This document shows, in pieces, positions 8,699 through 16,426 of a DNA stretch of 64,000 nt. The notes below the pieces were generated by a model. The model was not told the origin of the DNA. It searched no databases and saw only the letters and a program-made list of their open reading frames with translations. The position numbers were made by a program, and so were the translations under genes. Each line of letters starts with the position of its first letter. Position 1 is the first letter of the stretch. Origin of the DNA: Bryobacteraceae bacterium (GTDB taxonomy: Bacteria > Acidobacteriota > Terriglobia > Bryobacterales > Bryobacteraceae); the NCBI GenBank assembly GCA_025056455.1, contig JANWVY010000002.1, positions 544,737 through 608,736 of the forward strand, given 5' to 3'.

Positions 8699-10087
8699 GT
8701 GTCTCTCTTCCTGCGGCTAGGATGGCTGTTGTCGCTTGTCTATTTCCTCTATCTGCACAATCTGGACGGGGTAGGCCTTCTTGGCCCAGACGAGCCCCGC
8801 TACGCTTGGATCGGAAGAGAGATGGCTCGGTCTGGGGATTGGGTTACCCCGCGGCTGTGGGGTGAAGCCTGGTTTGAAAAACCACCTCTGCTTTACTGGC
8901 TAACCGCAGCGGGCTTCCGAGCTGGCCTCGGGAACGATCTTGCGCCGCGCCTCCCTATCGCTTTGTTGTCGGTGTGCTTCCTGGCTGCGTATTATTTCCT
9001 CCTGCGAGAGCAACTCGGCAACGACGCTGCCCTTTATGCAACCGCCATGCTGGGCACTTCGGCTGGCTGGCTAGCTTACTCTCATCTCGGCCTGACAGAT
9101 CTTCCTCTCTCAGCGACTTTCGCGCTGGCCATGCTGTTCTGCATGCGCTGGATTACGGATGGCGAGACCTCGCGCTTGCCGCTCGCTGGCGTATGTCTCG
9201 GACTGGCGCTATTAGCAAAAGGCCTTGTGCCGCTCGTGCTGAGCATCCCGCTAGTTTGGTTCGCCCGGCAGCGTCTCAAAGACCTGTGGAAACTGGCCCT
9301 TCCCGCTGTGGCAGTGGCCGCACCTTGGTATGGGGTGTGTTACGCACGCAACGGTCCGGTTTTCTGGGAAGAATTGATTCTCCGCCATCACCTTGGGCGG
9401 TTCGTGTCCGCCGATCTCCAACACGTCCAACCCTTCTGGTTCTATGTGCCTGTCCTGGCCGGCGGACTGTTTCCGTGGAGTTTCTTGCTGGCCTGGTTGC
9501 GGAGACCCCAAAACTTGATCGAGCGGTTTTTTGGGTTGTGGGCCGGCTTCGGATTCTTGTTTTTCTCTCTTTCGGTGAACAAACTCCCCGGCTATCTGCT
9601 GCCCCTGCTGCCCGCTATCTTTGCACTCGCGGGGGCTAATCTCGCTAGATCCCGTCACCTGGCAGCATTTCTCGCTTTGACCGCAGCGATGCTGGCTCTC
9701 CTGCCCACCTTAGCCAGCATCCTGCCACAGGCTGTCGACGATGGCCTCTCGCGTACGAACCCCGATTTCCGCCCGCTTCTGCTGGCCCCCTTGTTTGGAG
9801 GATTGATTCTGCTCGCGGTACGCTGGAGCCATGCACGCAGAGCCTTTGGAGTGGTGATCACGCTTTTGGCCGGGGGATTACTGTATCTGCAAGCCCAGAG
9901 CTATCCCGCTTTGAACGAACAAGGTTCCGCGCGCCAAGCGTGGCGCAAACTCGCCGGTCAACCACAATCCCAGTGCTTAGAAAACCCGCGGCGGGCCTTT
10001 CGCTACCAAATGAACTACTACGCCGAAAGGGCTCTGCCAGATTGTGAGACCCGGTCCACGTCGCCGCCGCCAGGCGGACTGCGATGA
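8699..10087 (+). CDS. ArnT-like membrane glycosyltransferase
   Basis: Integral membrane glycosyltransferase of the ArnT/PMT superfamily, which moves a sugar from an undecaprenyl- or dolichyl-phosphate carrier to lipid A or protein on the outer side of the inner membrane. The first periplasmic loop has GPDEPRYAWIGREMARSG, with the Asp-Glu pair typical of the catalytic loop, followed by WFEKPPLLYWLTA. About ten to twelve hydrophobic segments follow. At 462 residues it lacks most of the periplasmic C-terminal domain of E. coli ArnT (about 550). The GTG at 8699 has GAAGGG immediately against it, so the start is uncertain. The final residues TRSTSPPPGGLR are hydrophilic. Acceptor and donor cannot be read from sequence. 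Confidence 0.82.
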   Translation: MSLFLRLGWLLSLVYFLYLHNLDGVGLLGPDEPRYAWIGREMARSGDWVTPRLWGEAWFEKPPLLYWLTAAGFRAGLGNDLAPRLPIALLSVCFLAAYYFLLREQLGNDAALYATAMLGTSAGWLAYSHLGLTDLPLSATFALAMLFCMRWITDGETSRLPLAGVCLGLALLAKGLVPLVLSIPLVWFARQRLKDLWKLALPAVAVAAPWYGVCYARNGPVFWEELILRHHLGRFVSADLQHVQPFWFYVPVLAGGLFPWSFLLAWLRRPQNLIERFFGLWAGFGFLFFSLSVNKLPGYLLPLLPAIFALAGANLARSRHLAAFLALTAAMLALLPTLASILPQAVDDGLSRTNPDFRPLLLAPLFGGLILLAVRWSHARRAFGVVITLLAGGLLYLQAQSYPALNEQGSARQAWRKLAGQPQSQCLENPRRAFRYQMNYYAERALPDCETRSTSPPPGGLR

Positions 10088-10168
10088 CCTGAAGCCCTGA
10101 CTTCGGGGGCGCTGCCGAGGGGACTCCCCTGCCCGCCGGAAATCAGCCTCGCTGGAAAGGCTAAACTT

Positions 10169-11167
10169 TCACGAATCCATGGACCAGCGCCAGAGATTCG
10201 CGCCCACCGTAAACCCCGCGCCAACAGCCGCAAACAGAACGAGGTCGCCCTTCTTGATTTTGCCCTGCTCAACGGCGTCTTGGGTTGCCAGCGGGATGGT
10301 TGCAGCCGTGGTGTTCCCGTATTTATCAATGTTGATTAGGACACGCTCGGGCGGCATGCCTAAGCGCTCTGCCACGGCCGTAATGATTCTCCGATTTGCT
10401 TGATGCGGAATCATCATGGCGATGTCATCGACCGAAAGGTTGTGGCGCTGCAGCAGGTCGCGACACGTTTCATACATCTTCTTGACGGCATAGCGGAATA
10501 CCTGCTGGCCATCTTGATGCACGTAGTGCAAGTCTTGTTCAACGGTGGAGCGGCTCGCCGGCATCCGGCTGCCTCCGGCGGGCATTTTCAAATACTCGCC
10601 ACCTGAGCCATCCACTTCGTTCATGAACCCGATAAATCCGGTGTTCTCGCCGTCCTCTACGGGCTCAATGAGCATCGCCCCTGCCCCATCACCAAAAAGC
10701 ACACAGGTGGCGCGATCCTTGTAGTTAATAATGCGGGACATCGTGTCTGAGCCAATCACCAGAACCCGCTGATGGGAGCCCGAACCGACCAGATGAGCGG
10801 CGGTCGTCAAACCATAAACAAATCCGGAGCAGGCCGCAACTAAATCAAATCCCCAAGCTCCCTTCGCCCCAATCCGGTCCTGAACGAGACACGCCGTCGA
10901 GGGAAACAACATGTCGGGAGTTACCGTGCATACGATAATCGCATCGAGCGTCGCCGCCTCGATTCCCCGCTTGGCCAACGCCTGTTTGGCAGCTTCCACC
11001 GCCATATCCGAGGTCGCTACGTCCGGACTGGCAATGTGACGCGTTACAATTCCGGTACGCTCGAGAATCCATTCGTTCGACGTCTCGACCATTTTCTCCA
11101 AATCGAAGTTTGTCAGCACACGCGGGGGTACGTAACAACCCAGCGCAGTGATTTTCGCTCTTGGCAA
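10169..11167 (-). CDS. fabH: 3-oxoacyl-ACP synthase III
   Basis: Starts type II fatty acid synthesis by condensing acetyl-CoA or another short acyl-CoA with malonyl-ACP. The thiolase-fold triad is complete: Cys113 in AACSGFVYGL, His255 in MMIPHQANRR and Asn285 in DKYGNTTAAT; GDGAGAM and the C-terminal GAGFTVGANLWRW are also typical. Length (332 aa) is normal. The start is TTG at 11167, with TAGGAG (complement of 11175-11180) about 7 nt upstream, so the rare start is well supported. No plsX, rpmF or fabD neighbour is present; fabD lies 39 kb away in this window. Confidence 0.95.
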   Translation of the reverse strand: MPRAKITALGCYVPPRVLTNFDLEKMVETSNEWILERTGIVTRHIASPDVATSDMAVEAAKQALAKRGIEAATLDAIIVCTVTPDMLFPSTACLVQDRIGAKGAWGFDLVAACSGFVYGLTTAAHLVGSGSHQRVLVIGSDTMSRIINYKDRATCVLFGDGAGAMLIEPVEDGENTGFIGFMNEVDGSGGEYLKMPAGGSRMPASRSTVEQDLHYVHQDGQQVFRYAVKKMYETCRDLLQRHNLSVDDIAMMIPHQANRRIITAVAERLGMPPERVLINIDKYGNTTAATIPLATQDAVEQGKIKKGDLVLFAAVGAGFTVGANLWRWSMDS

Positions 11168-11525
11168 AGGAGTTCTCCTATTGGTGTGCGTAATCCTTTA
11201 TCGTACCCTCCGCACACAGCCCTCGGGAAAGAGGAATGTCATCAGAATGCAACGCGCCTCGGAGGCACGTCGACTAGCCCGGTGGACGGCGAGACCGTGG
11301 CTGCTTTTCCTGGGGAAGCTCGTTCTAGACGCCCGATGGGATTGACCGAGACGAATCCCGTGCCTTCGCTCAAATTCTCCAGAGGCGGCACATTTCTATC
11401 ACGCCTACAATGAAATATTTCAGCGTTTGGCGACTTTTTCGACTTAAGGATGCGGCCCGCCACCGCTCCTTGCGGTTCAAGGGGTTGCTCGAGCGGAAAC
11501 CAGTCTCGTGGCTCCCGCTCGCCTG
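11168..11525. other. 358-bp intergenic region upstream of fabH
   Basis: Lies between fabH and an unknown membrane-protein gene on the same strand and should contain the fabH promoter. No rpmF or plsX remnant was found. A 39-codon forward frame (11410-11529) lacks a ribosome binding site and is not called. Confidence 0.5.
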
Positions 11526-12077
11526 CTAGGAGCTCACCGACCAGGTACGCGCTTGGTTCGCTTGCAGGGACCGGCTCAGAAGCTCCACCTGACTCTGCAT
11601 TCGATGCAAACTCTCCACAAGTGTTCCCGCATGTACAGGCTTTAACCCGAAACCGAACAGCGCGAGCCGGAGTCGCACCTCGAACAGACAGCGGGTGAAG
11701 ACCAGCCTTTGAAGGAGCAGTTCGCGGACAATTTCTGGCCGGTCATAAGCAGCATGGAGCGTCAACAAGCGGAGACTGAGGTGAAGCCTTTCGAATTCCG
11801 CCGCCAGTTGGTCCAGGTATTTCCTGAGAATCTTCACACGGCGCCGCCGTAATTGGCGTCCAATTTCAGGAGAATATCCCGGATGGTATGCCAAAAAGAC
11901 GAAATCGGCTTCGCGAAGCAGTCGCTGCATCGGTTCCAGCCGAAGCCGGACCGCAGGCCTGGCCAGCAAATCTTTGGGAACTTCCCGGTGGGTCAAACGA
12001 AACGCGAGATAACAGGCAGCTAGAACTAAGGCCGCACACAACAATGCGGCCAAGTAGAGAAGCGAGGCACCTGGCAT
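11526..12077 (-). CDS. Membrane-anchored protein of unknown function (183 aa)
   Basis: One N-terminal transmembrane segment (about residues 5-27) is followed by a cytoplasmic, Arg- and Leu-rich alpha-helical region with many heptad-like leucines (for example RRRRVKILRKYLDQLAAEFERLHLSLRLL), suggesting a coiled coil or helical bundle. No enzymatic motif was recognised. It is codirectional with the multi-pass membrane protein gene upstream, 98 bp away, so the two may be coexpressed. Confidence 0.55.
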   Translation of the reverse strand: MPGASLLYLAALLCAALVLAACYLAFRLTHREVPKDLLARPAVRLRLEPMQRLLREADFVFLAYHPGYSPEIGRQLRRRRVKILRKYLDQLAAEFERLHLSLRLLTLHAAYDRPEIVRELLLQRLVFTRCLFEVRLRLALFGFGLKPVHAGTLVESLHRMQSQVELLSRSLQANQARTWSVSS

Positions 12078-12175
12078 GGCGTATGCTCGACTAAGGTCTT
12101 GAGGGAAGGATATCCCAAGTCCTGTTAGAATGCAATGGGATTTAGGAAGGATTGCGGACGATTTCGAAAAAAATG

Positions 12176-12952
12176 CTAATCGCGGCTTAGCCGGAACAGC
12201 GAGGCATTGATGGCTCGCAGTTGCCGCAACAGGGTCGTTTCTTCATCGGGGTTCCAGTGGCGCCCAAATGTCACTTGCGGATCCTCTGATTCTCGCCGTA
12301 ACAGCAGCAGCCAGGCGCACAAACAAACGACGCCAAACACGAGATGAAGGTTAGAAACAACCGCATAGATGCTATTGCCGCGGGTGGTGCGAACGAAAAT
12401 GAGAAAGGCTTTCGATAGGAAGTAGATGGCGAAAAGTAAGGAGTGAACAACAAAATTTCGTGGGGTGGGCACGGGATACCATAAAAGAAAAATACTCATC
12501 AGCAAAATCACTGAGCAAAGCCCGAGATAAACCCCTCGATCTGCCGTTAGAACCAGGGTGAGCACAAACTGCGGACTCTCAAAATCGAGCCCCACGCCTG
12601 CCGTCAAAAAGGTCATCACAATGCCAAGTGTAAGCCCCCCTAGCGTCACCCACCGCCCCAAACTTTGAATGCCCGGATATCCATCTAACAAACGGGAATA
12701 AATCTCGAGCGTAGATAGAGTTAACAGAATCAGAACCAAAACTTCCGTGGACACCCAAATCCAGGAGTACAGACGCGCCTCGTGCACGGCGCTAACCAGA
12801 GCGACGTCCCGAAGTAGGATGAGCCCGAGGAAAGCATTAAAGAAAGGAAACCAGATGTGGAGCCTCAGCTGAAGCATTCGTAGCGCGAGGGCCGCGGTTA
12901 GAATGAAGTTCAGCAGCCAAAGCAATCCAGTTAGACTTGCAAGGGGCGGCAT
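12176..12952 (-). CDS. Multi-pass membrane protein of unknown function (258 aa)
   Basis: About seven hydrophobic segments spread over residues 8-210, then a hydrophilic C-terminal tail of about 45 residues (RRESEDPQVTFGRHWNPDEET). The layout resembles seven-helix proteins common in Acidobacteria, but I cannot name a family. It lies just downstream, on the same strand, of a tiny secreted-peptide gene that is separated from it by a strong intrinsic terminator, so it probably has its own promoter between about 12953 and 13000. Confidence 0.6.
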   Translation of the reverse strand: MPPLASLTGLLWLLNFILTAALALRMLQLRLHIWFPFFNAFLGLILLRDVALVSAVHEARLYSWIWVSTEVLVLILLTLSTLEIYSRLLDGYPGIQSLGRWVTLGGLTLGIVMTFLTAGVGLDFESPQFVLTLVLTADRGVYLGLCSVILLMSIFLLWYPVPTPRNFVVHSLLFAIYFLSKAFLIFVRTTRGNSIYAVVSNLHLVFGVVCLCAWLLLLRRESEDPQVTFGRHWNPDEETTLLRQLRAINASLFRLSRD

Positions 12953-13002
12953 CAGGCGCAGGTCCCAGTTGTTTTCACCAAGTAATACACCCTCATGCTA
13001 CC

Positions 13003-13048
13003 ACTAAAAAAACTCAATCCAGGTGGCGTCCGATTACCACCTGGATTG
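13003..13048 (-). terminator. Strong rho-independent terminator (minus strand)
   Basis: On the minus strand CAATCCAGGTGG (13048-13037) pairs perfectly with CCACCTGGATTG (13026-13015) across a 10-nt loop and is followed by AGTTTTTTTAG. The 12-bp stem plus T-run is a textbook intrinsic terminator. It ends transcription from the 34-codon gene at 13089-13193. Confidence 0.85.
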
Positions 13049-13088
13049 GAAGTGAGAAAAAATGTTTTGTGGCTTTGCGGCAAAAATC

Positions 13089-13193
13089 TTACCGTGCTTT
13101 GCAGGGGAAGCACGGTGGGGGTGGAGACTCGATCGCGCCCACAGAAATCGCACCAAACGCCAGCAGAGCAACGAGAACCAGCTTTCGCAACAT
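13089..13193 (-). CDS. Small secreted peptide (34 aa) ending CFPCKAR
   Basis: Reads MLRKLVLVALLAFGAISVGA followed by IESPPPPCFPCKAR. The first 20 residues form a classic signal peptide with a Lys/Arg start and an Ala-rich hydrophobic core; the predicted mature peptide is about 14 residues, with a poly-proline run and a CxxC pair. TGAGGT about 8 nt upstream of the ATG is a reasonable Shine-Dalgarno. The last codons form a 9-bp hairpin (13091-13116) whose stem spans the stop codon and is followed by GATTTTTG; a second, stronger terminator lies 40 bp downstream. It is therefore an independent, very short transcription unit. I do not recognise a family. It could be a signalling or redox/metal peptide, or the transcript could act as an sRNA. 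Confidence 0.6.
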   Translation of the reverse strand: MLRKLVLVALLAFGAISVGAIESPPPPCFPCKAR

Positions 13194-13320
13194 GTGTAAT
13201 GACCTCAGTCGAGTGAATTTTGGACCTCCCAGCGGTGGCCCGTTGAAAGCGATCGTAAAGCATCTGATTTTGGCGCGGTCGAAATCCGTGAAGGTTTTCG
13301 AATTTCAGAACGTAACGCGA

Positions 13321-13344
13321 AATTGAGACGATTTGTTCTCAATT
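13321..13344. promoter_or_regulatory. Palindromic operator-like site
   Basis: AATTGAGA (13321-13328) and TCTCAATT (13337-13344) are perfect inverted 8-mers with an 8-nt spacer; with one bulge the symmetry extends to GCGA/TCGC. It lies 67 bp upstream of the ATG at 13411. A -10-like TACAAT is at 13371-13376. The neighbouring XRE-type regulator is a candidate ligand; that link is speculative. Confidence 0.45.
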
Positions 13345-13410
13345 CGCACTATTAACGATTGTGCTTGTTGTACAATCTCCATGTCCGCTGCCGGAAAGGA
13401 GGCTGTTCCT

Positions 13411-13875
13411 ATGAAAAGCTTTCCCGAACGTGACCCACTTCCCCTGCCCCGCGGGGCAAGTGCGGACTTGTGGCGGCACACCTTGTCCCAGATCCCCACG
13501 GTATTTGGGCGGTTAGTCTATTTGGCAGGATTGAGAGATTCCAACTCGGGGGTCTACTCCCATCACGGTTTGGCAACCCTGTTTGGCGAACAGGAGGCCT
13601 CCGAGGCCATTCGAATTAGCCACGAAGAGTGTTTTGCGGCCTGGCTATCCCTCGGCCTAGCAGAGCAACACGCCGACCTTCAAGCGTACTTAGGAAGTTT
13701 GGATGCCGATCGCAAGCGCGTGATTGAGGTTTGGAGCCGGCTCAACCCCTACTGGAATTTGCCGCCAGCAGCCGCACTCCAGGTGGAGCGGGAACTATTC
13801 TTCACCGATCTCGAAGCCTTGCTCAGCCTGCTACGGAACGAGTTCGGCGTCTCTTTTTTGGATCCAACCGCATAG
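13411..13875 (+). CDS. Conserved-looking protein of unknown function (154 aa)
   Basis: The start at 13411 is chosen because AAAGGAGG ends 8 nt before the ATG; the frame is open upstream to 13333, but without a ribosome binding site. The protein (beginning MKSFPERDPLPLPRG) is soluble and mostly alpha-helical, with no signal peptide and no motif that I recognise. Its end overlaps the end of the convergent XRE/S24-like regulator gene by 53 bp, so transcription of either gene may affect the other. Confidence 0.65.
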   Translation: MKSFPERDPLPLPRGASADLWRHTLSQIPTVFGRLVYLAGLRDSNSGVYSHHGLATLFGEQEASEAIRISHEECFAAWLSLGLAEQHADLQAYLGSLDADRKRVIEVWSRLNPYWNLPPAAALQVERELFFTDLEALLSLLRNEFGVSFLDPTA

Positions 13876-14647
13876 CCACGCCGGTGACCTGGCCAATCAC
13901 CTCAATCTCTTTGGGGTAGTGGAAAAACAGCGGGTTCGCCATAGAGGCCGGATGCGGCTGCAACAGAAGCCGGCCCTCCATTAAACTGCACCAACCGCAC
14001 ACATATCCGTCGCGATGCTCGAGAAAATAAATCGGTCGCTCGAACTCGTTGGTCCACCCTTCGGCTTGAATGGTCCGTTTGGTCTCGTCGATCAGGACGA
14101 GCGAACCGGGCTGAATGAGAGGATACATGAACCAGTCTTCGCTGCCAATGTAAGCATAGCGGTGATTTTCCAGGTCCATGGAATTCAACAACACGAGAGG
14201 CAGTCTTCCCCAGCGTTGAATCATGCGGCTCAGATACGTCGTCTTGCGGATGTCCAGACCGGGATCGAGTGAAAGCGGGACCTGGACCGAGCCAAAACCA
14301 CTCGCCGAGAAGCGGATGGGATGGGTGCGCTCAACTTCGACCAAGCTGGCGTCGGCCGCCAGCTTGGAAACGTCGATTCCGTACCAGCTCATAACCTCGT
14401 AAGGTTCCAACCGGTAAATCGCACACAGGGAATAAAGACGAAAGAGGGATGGCACGAGGCCCTTGTTTTCAATGTCAGCTAGCCGGCTGAGACCCAGGAT
14501 AAACTCCGGATTTTGATGGCGTTCGGCGATGCGCACGCTCGCCTCCTCAACATCGCGGTAGCGCAAGTCCAAACTCTCGCGTACCCGCTTGAGCCGTTGG
14601 CCAGCATCTTCCACGATTTCTGTCCGGTTCAACTTTGACAGATCCAT
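13823..14647 (-). CDS. XRE-family regulator with degenerate S24/LexA-like domain
   Basis: The N-terminal region (about residues 15-90) is a helix-turn-helix of the XRE type (GQRLKRVRESLDLRYRDVE...LSRLADIENKG). The C-terminal region (about 160-265) resembles the LexA/S24 beta fold, with DWFMYPLIQPGSLVLID where the family normally has a Gly-x-Ser-Met-x-Pro motif; the serine nucleophile appears to be replaced (Phe173-Met174), so self-cleavage is unlikely and the domain may only dimerise or sense. The tail MRLDPKKRRRTRSVAG is strongly basic. The gene converges on, and overlaps by 53 bp, the small gene at 13411-13875. The HTH call is firm; the S24 relationship is moderate. Confidence 0.72.
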   Translation of the reverse strand: MDLSKLNRTEIVEDAGQRLKRVRESLDLRYRDVEEASVRIAERHQNPEFILGLSRLADIENKGLVPSLFRLYSLCAIYRLEPYEVMSWYGIDVSKLAADASLVEVERTHPIRFSASGFGSVQVPLSLDPGLDIRKTTYLSRMIQRWGRLPLVLLNSMDLENHRYAYIGSEDWFMYPLIQPGSLVLIDETKRTIQAEGWTNEFERPIYFLEHRDGYVCGWCSLMEGRLLLQPHPASMANPLFFHYPKEIEVIGQVTGVAMRLDPKKRRRTRSVAG

Positions 14648-14882
14648 TCACCTCATTCAAAAAATTTCAACCACTTGTGCGGCCAAAAAACGGGGCTAAG
14701 CATTCAACCCGAGCAAAAAACAGAACTCCAATTTGATGCGCTCAGCAGTGACAGCAGCTCGCATTCGGGGAAACGCGCGTGCGCTTTTGAACGGATTATA
14801 TCGATCACGCTATTGTAGATCAAGGGCTTTGCGAGACGCATGTTCTGAATTCGGAACAGAAATTCGCCCCGGGAGGAACAAT

Positions 14883-15446
14883 TTGAGAATCATTGTCGCC
14901 ATCTCCGGCGCCAGCGGCACCATCTACGGCTGGAGGCTTCTCGAAAAACTCCGCTTGTTTTCCGAAGCCGAAATTCACCTCATTTTGACCCGCTCAGCAG
15001 AGCGAACCGCCTGGCTTGAGATGAAAAAAAAGGCGGCCGACTTTAAGGCCCTGGCGCACTTTAGCTACCCTCTCGAGGACATTGGATGCCGCCTTGCCAG
15101 CGGTTCTTATCTCACTCACGCCATGGTGGTTGCACCCTGTTCCATTCACACGCTATCGTCCATCGCCTATGGGATTAGCTCAAACCTTCTGGTCCGAGCC
15201 GCCGACGTCACCCTCAAGGAGAAACGCAAGCTGATCTTGATGGTTCGCGAAACCCCATTCCATCTGGGACATCTCCGCGCCATGACAGCACTGGCGGAAA
15301 TGGGAGCGATCATCGCCCCCCCAGTTCCCGGCTTCTATACCAACCCCCAATCGGTCCTGGAAGTCGTAGACTTCAGCGTGGATCGCGTGCTCGATCTGTT
15401 GGGGCTACCCTCAGCGACCGCCAAGAGATGGGATGGTGGCAAGTGA
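14883..15446 (+). CDS. ubiX: Flavin prenyltransferase UbiX
   Basis: Makes prenylated FMN from dimethylallyl phosphate and FMN, the cofactor of UbiD-type decarboxylases used in quinone and aromatic metabolism. The start is TTG at 14883, with GGGAGGAAC just upstream; it gives 187 residues, the normal length, while the longer frame from 14733 adds an unlikely N-terminus. Family motifs: AISGASGTIYGWRLLEKL at the N-terminus, VVAPCSIHTLSSIAYG, and RETPFHLGHLRAM, including the flavin- and phosphate-binding residues. The stop overlaps the probable GTG start of pheA, indicating translational coupling. No ubiD gene is in the window. Confidence 0.92.
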   Translation: MRIIVAISGASGTIYGWRLLEKLRLFSEAEIHLILTRSAERTAWLEMKKKAADFKALAHFSYPLEDIGCRLASGSYLTHAMVVAPCSIHTLSSIAYGISSNLLVRAADVTLKEKRKLILMVRETPFHLGHLRAMTALAEMGAIIAPPVPGFYTNPQSVLEVVDFSVDRVLDLLGLPSATAKRWDGGK

Positions 15447-16279
15447 AATCCGTACGCACAGCCTTTCAAGGAGAGCTCGGCGCCTTTAGTCACATGGCCG
15501 TTCAACAGCTGCTTGGCAAGCGAGCCCAAGTCATTCCCTGCGAACGTTTTGAACAGGTGTTCCGGCTCCTTGCGAAGGGCGAAGTAGACGCCGCGGTCGT
15601 GCCCATCGAAAACACGCTCCATGGCTCGGTCCACGAAAATTATGATCATCTTTTGCAATTTGATTTACCAATTACTGCCGAAACTAGCGTACGAATCATC
15701 CATAATTTGATCGCCATTCCGAGCACTTCATTCAAGAAAATTGAGAGCGTGTACTCCCATCCCGTGGCCTTGAATCAGTGTCTCAATTTCTTTGCCGCCC
15801 ATCCTCATCTCCAACGCATACCTTTCTATGACACAGCGGGAAGCGTCAAGATGGTGATGAACGAGCGCCGGCCAACGGCGGCCGCCATCGCCTCCTCGAT
15901 GGCCGCCGAAATCTATGGCGCGAAAATTCTCAAACGCTCCATCGAAGATGATCGCCAAAACTTCACGCGTTTTTTTCTTCTCCAGCGACCTGGTGACAAG
16001 CCCCTGGTTCAAACCCGCGCTGAGCGCAAGACTTCGCTCGTGTTCAGTACGCGGAACACGCCAGGGTCTCTGTTCCGCGCATTGAGCGCCCTCGCCCTCC
16101 GCGATCTCAATCTCACTAAGATCGAATCCCGCCCGCTGCGAGGAAAGCCTTGGGAGTATTTGTTCTATGTCGATGTTGTGGCTGATGTCGCCGATCCACG
16201 CATGCGTAAAGCTCTTGGCCATCTCGAAGAGCTTGCCGATTTTCTGAAAGTCCTGGGTAGCTATCCTCGCGGCAAGTAG
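15443..16279 (+). CDS. pheA: Prephenate dehydratase with ACT domain
   Basis: Converts prephenate to phenylpyruvate in phenylalanine synthesis. The catalytic domain (about residues 1-180) starts with TAFQGELGAFSHMAV and contains VESVYSHPVALNQC-like substrate motifs and the NFTRFFLL segment that carries the catalytic Thr-Arg-Phe. The C-terminal ACT domain (about 195-275) has the ESRP motif (KIESRPLRGKPWEY), which binds phenylalanine for feedback inhibition. GTG at 15443 (overlapping the ubiX stop) is preferred; an ATG at 15428 would add five residues. It is a monofunctional enzyme, without a chorismate mutase domain. Confidence 0.93.
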   Translation: MKSVRTAFQGELGAFSHMAVQQLLGKRAQVIPCERFEQVFRLLAKGEVDAAVVPIENTLHGSVHENYDHLLQFDLPITAETSVRIIHNLIAIPSTSFKKIESVYSHPVALNQCLNFFAAHPHLQRIPFYDTAGSVKMVMNERRPTAAAIASSMAAEIYGAKILKRSIEDDRQNFTRFFLLQRPGDKPLVQTRAERKTSLVFSTRNTPGSLFRALSALALRDLNLTKIESRPLRGKPWEYLFYVDVVADVADPRMRKALGHLEELADFLKVLGSYPRGK

Positions 16280-16426
16280 CCTTGATTTTTCCGAGAGCTC
16301 GTTCCGGCTGCTGGGGTTGCTCCCGCGCGGCAGCTTGCAACGAAGTATCCACCCACTGATCCAGCTTTGCCAGAAGGCTAACAGTGGTCTGCGCGCGCCA
16401 GCACCGTAATTGAACTGATACGCTGT

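Noticed and set aside
11410-11529. 39-codon plus-strand frame in the fabH upstream gap
   Set aside because: Starts with ATG and ends in TAG, but has no ribosome binding site, signal peptide or motif.
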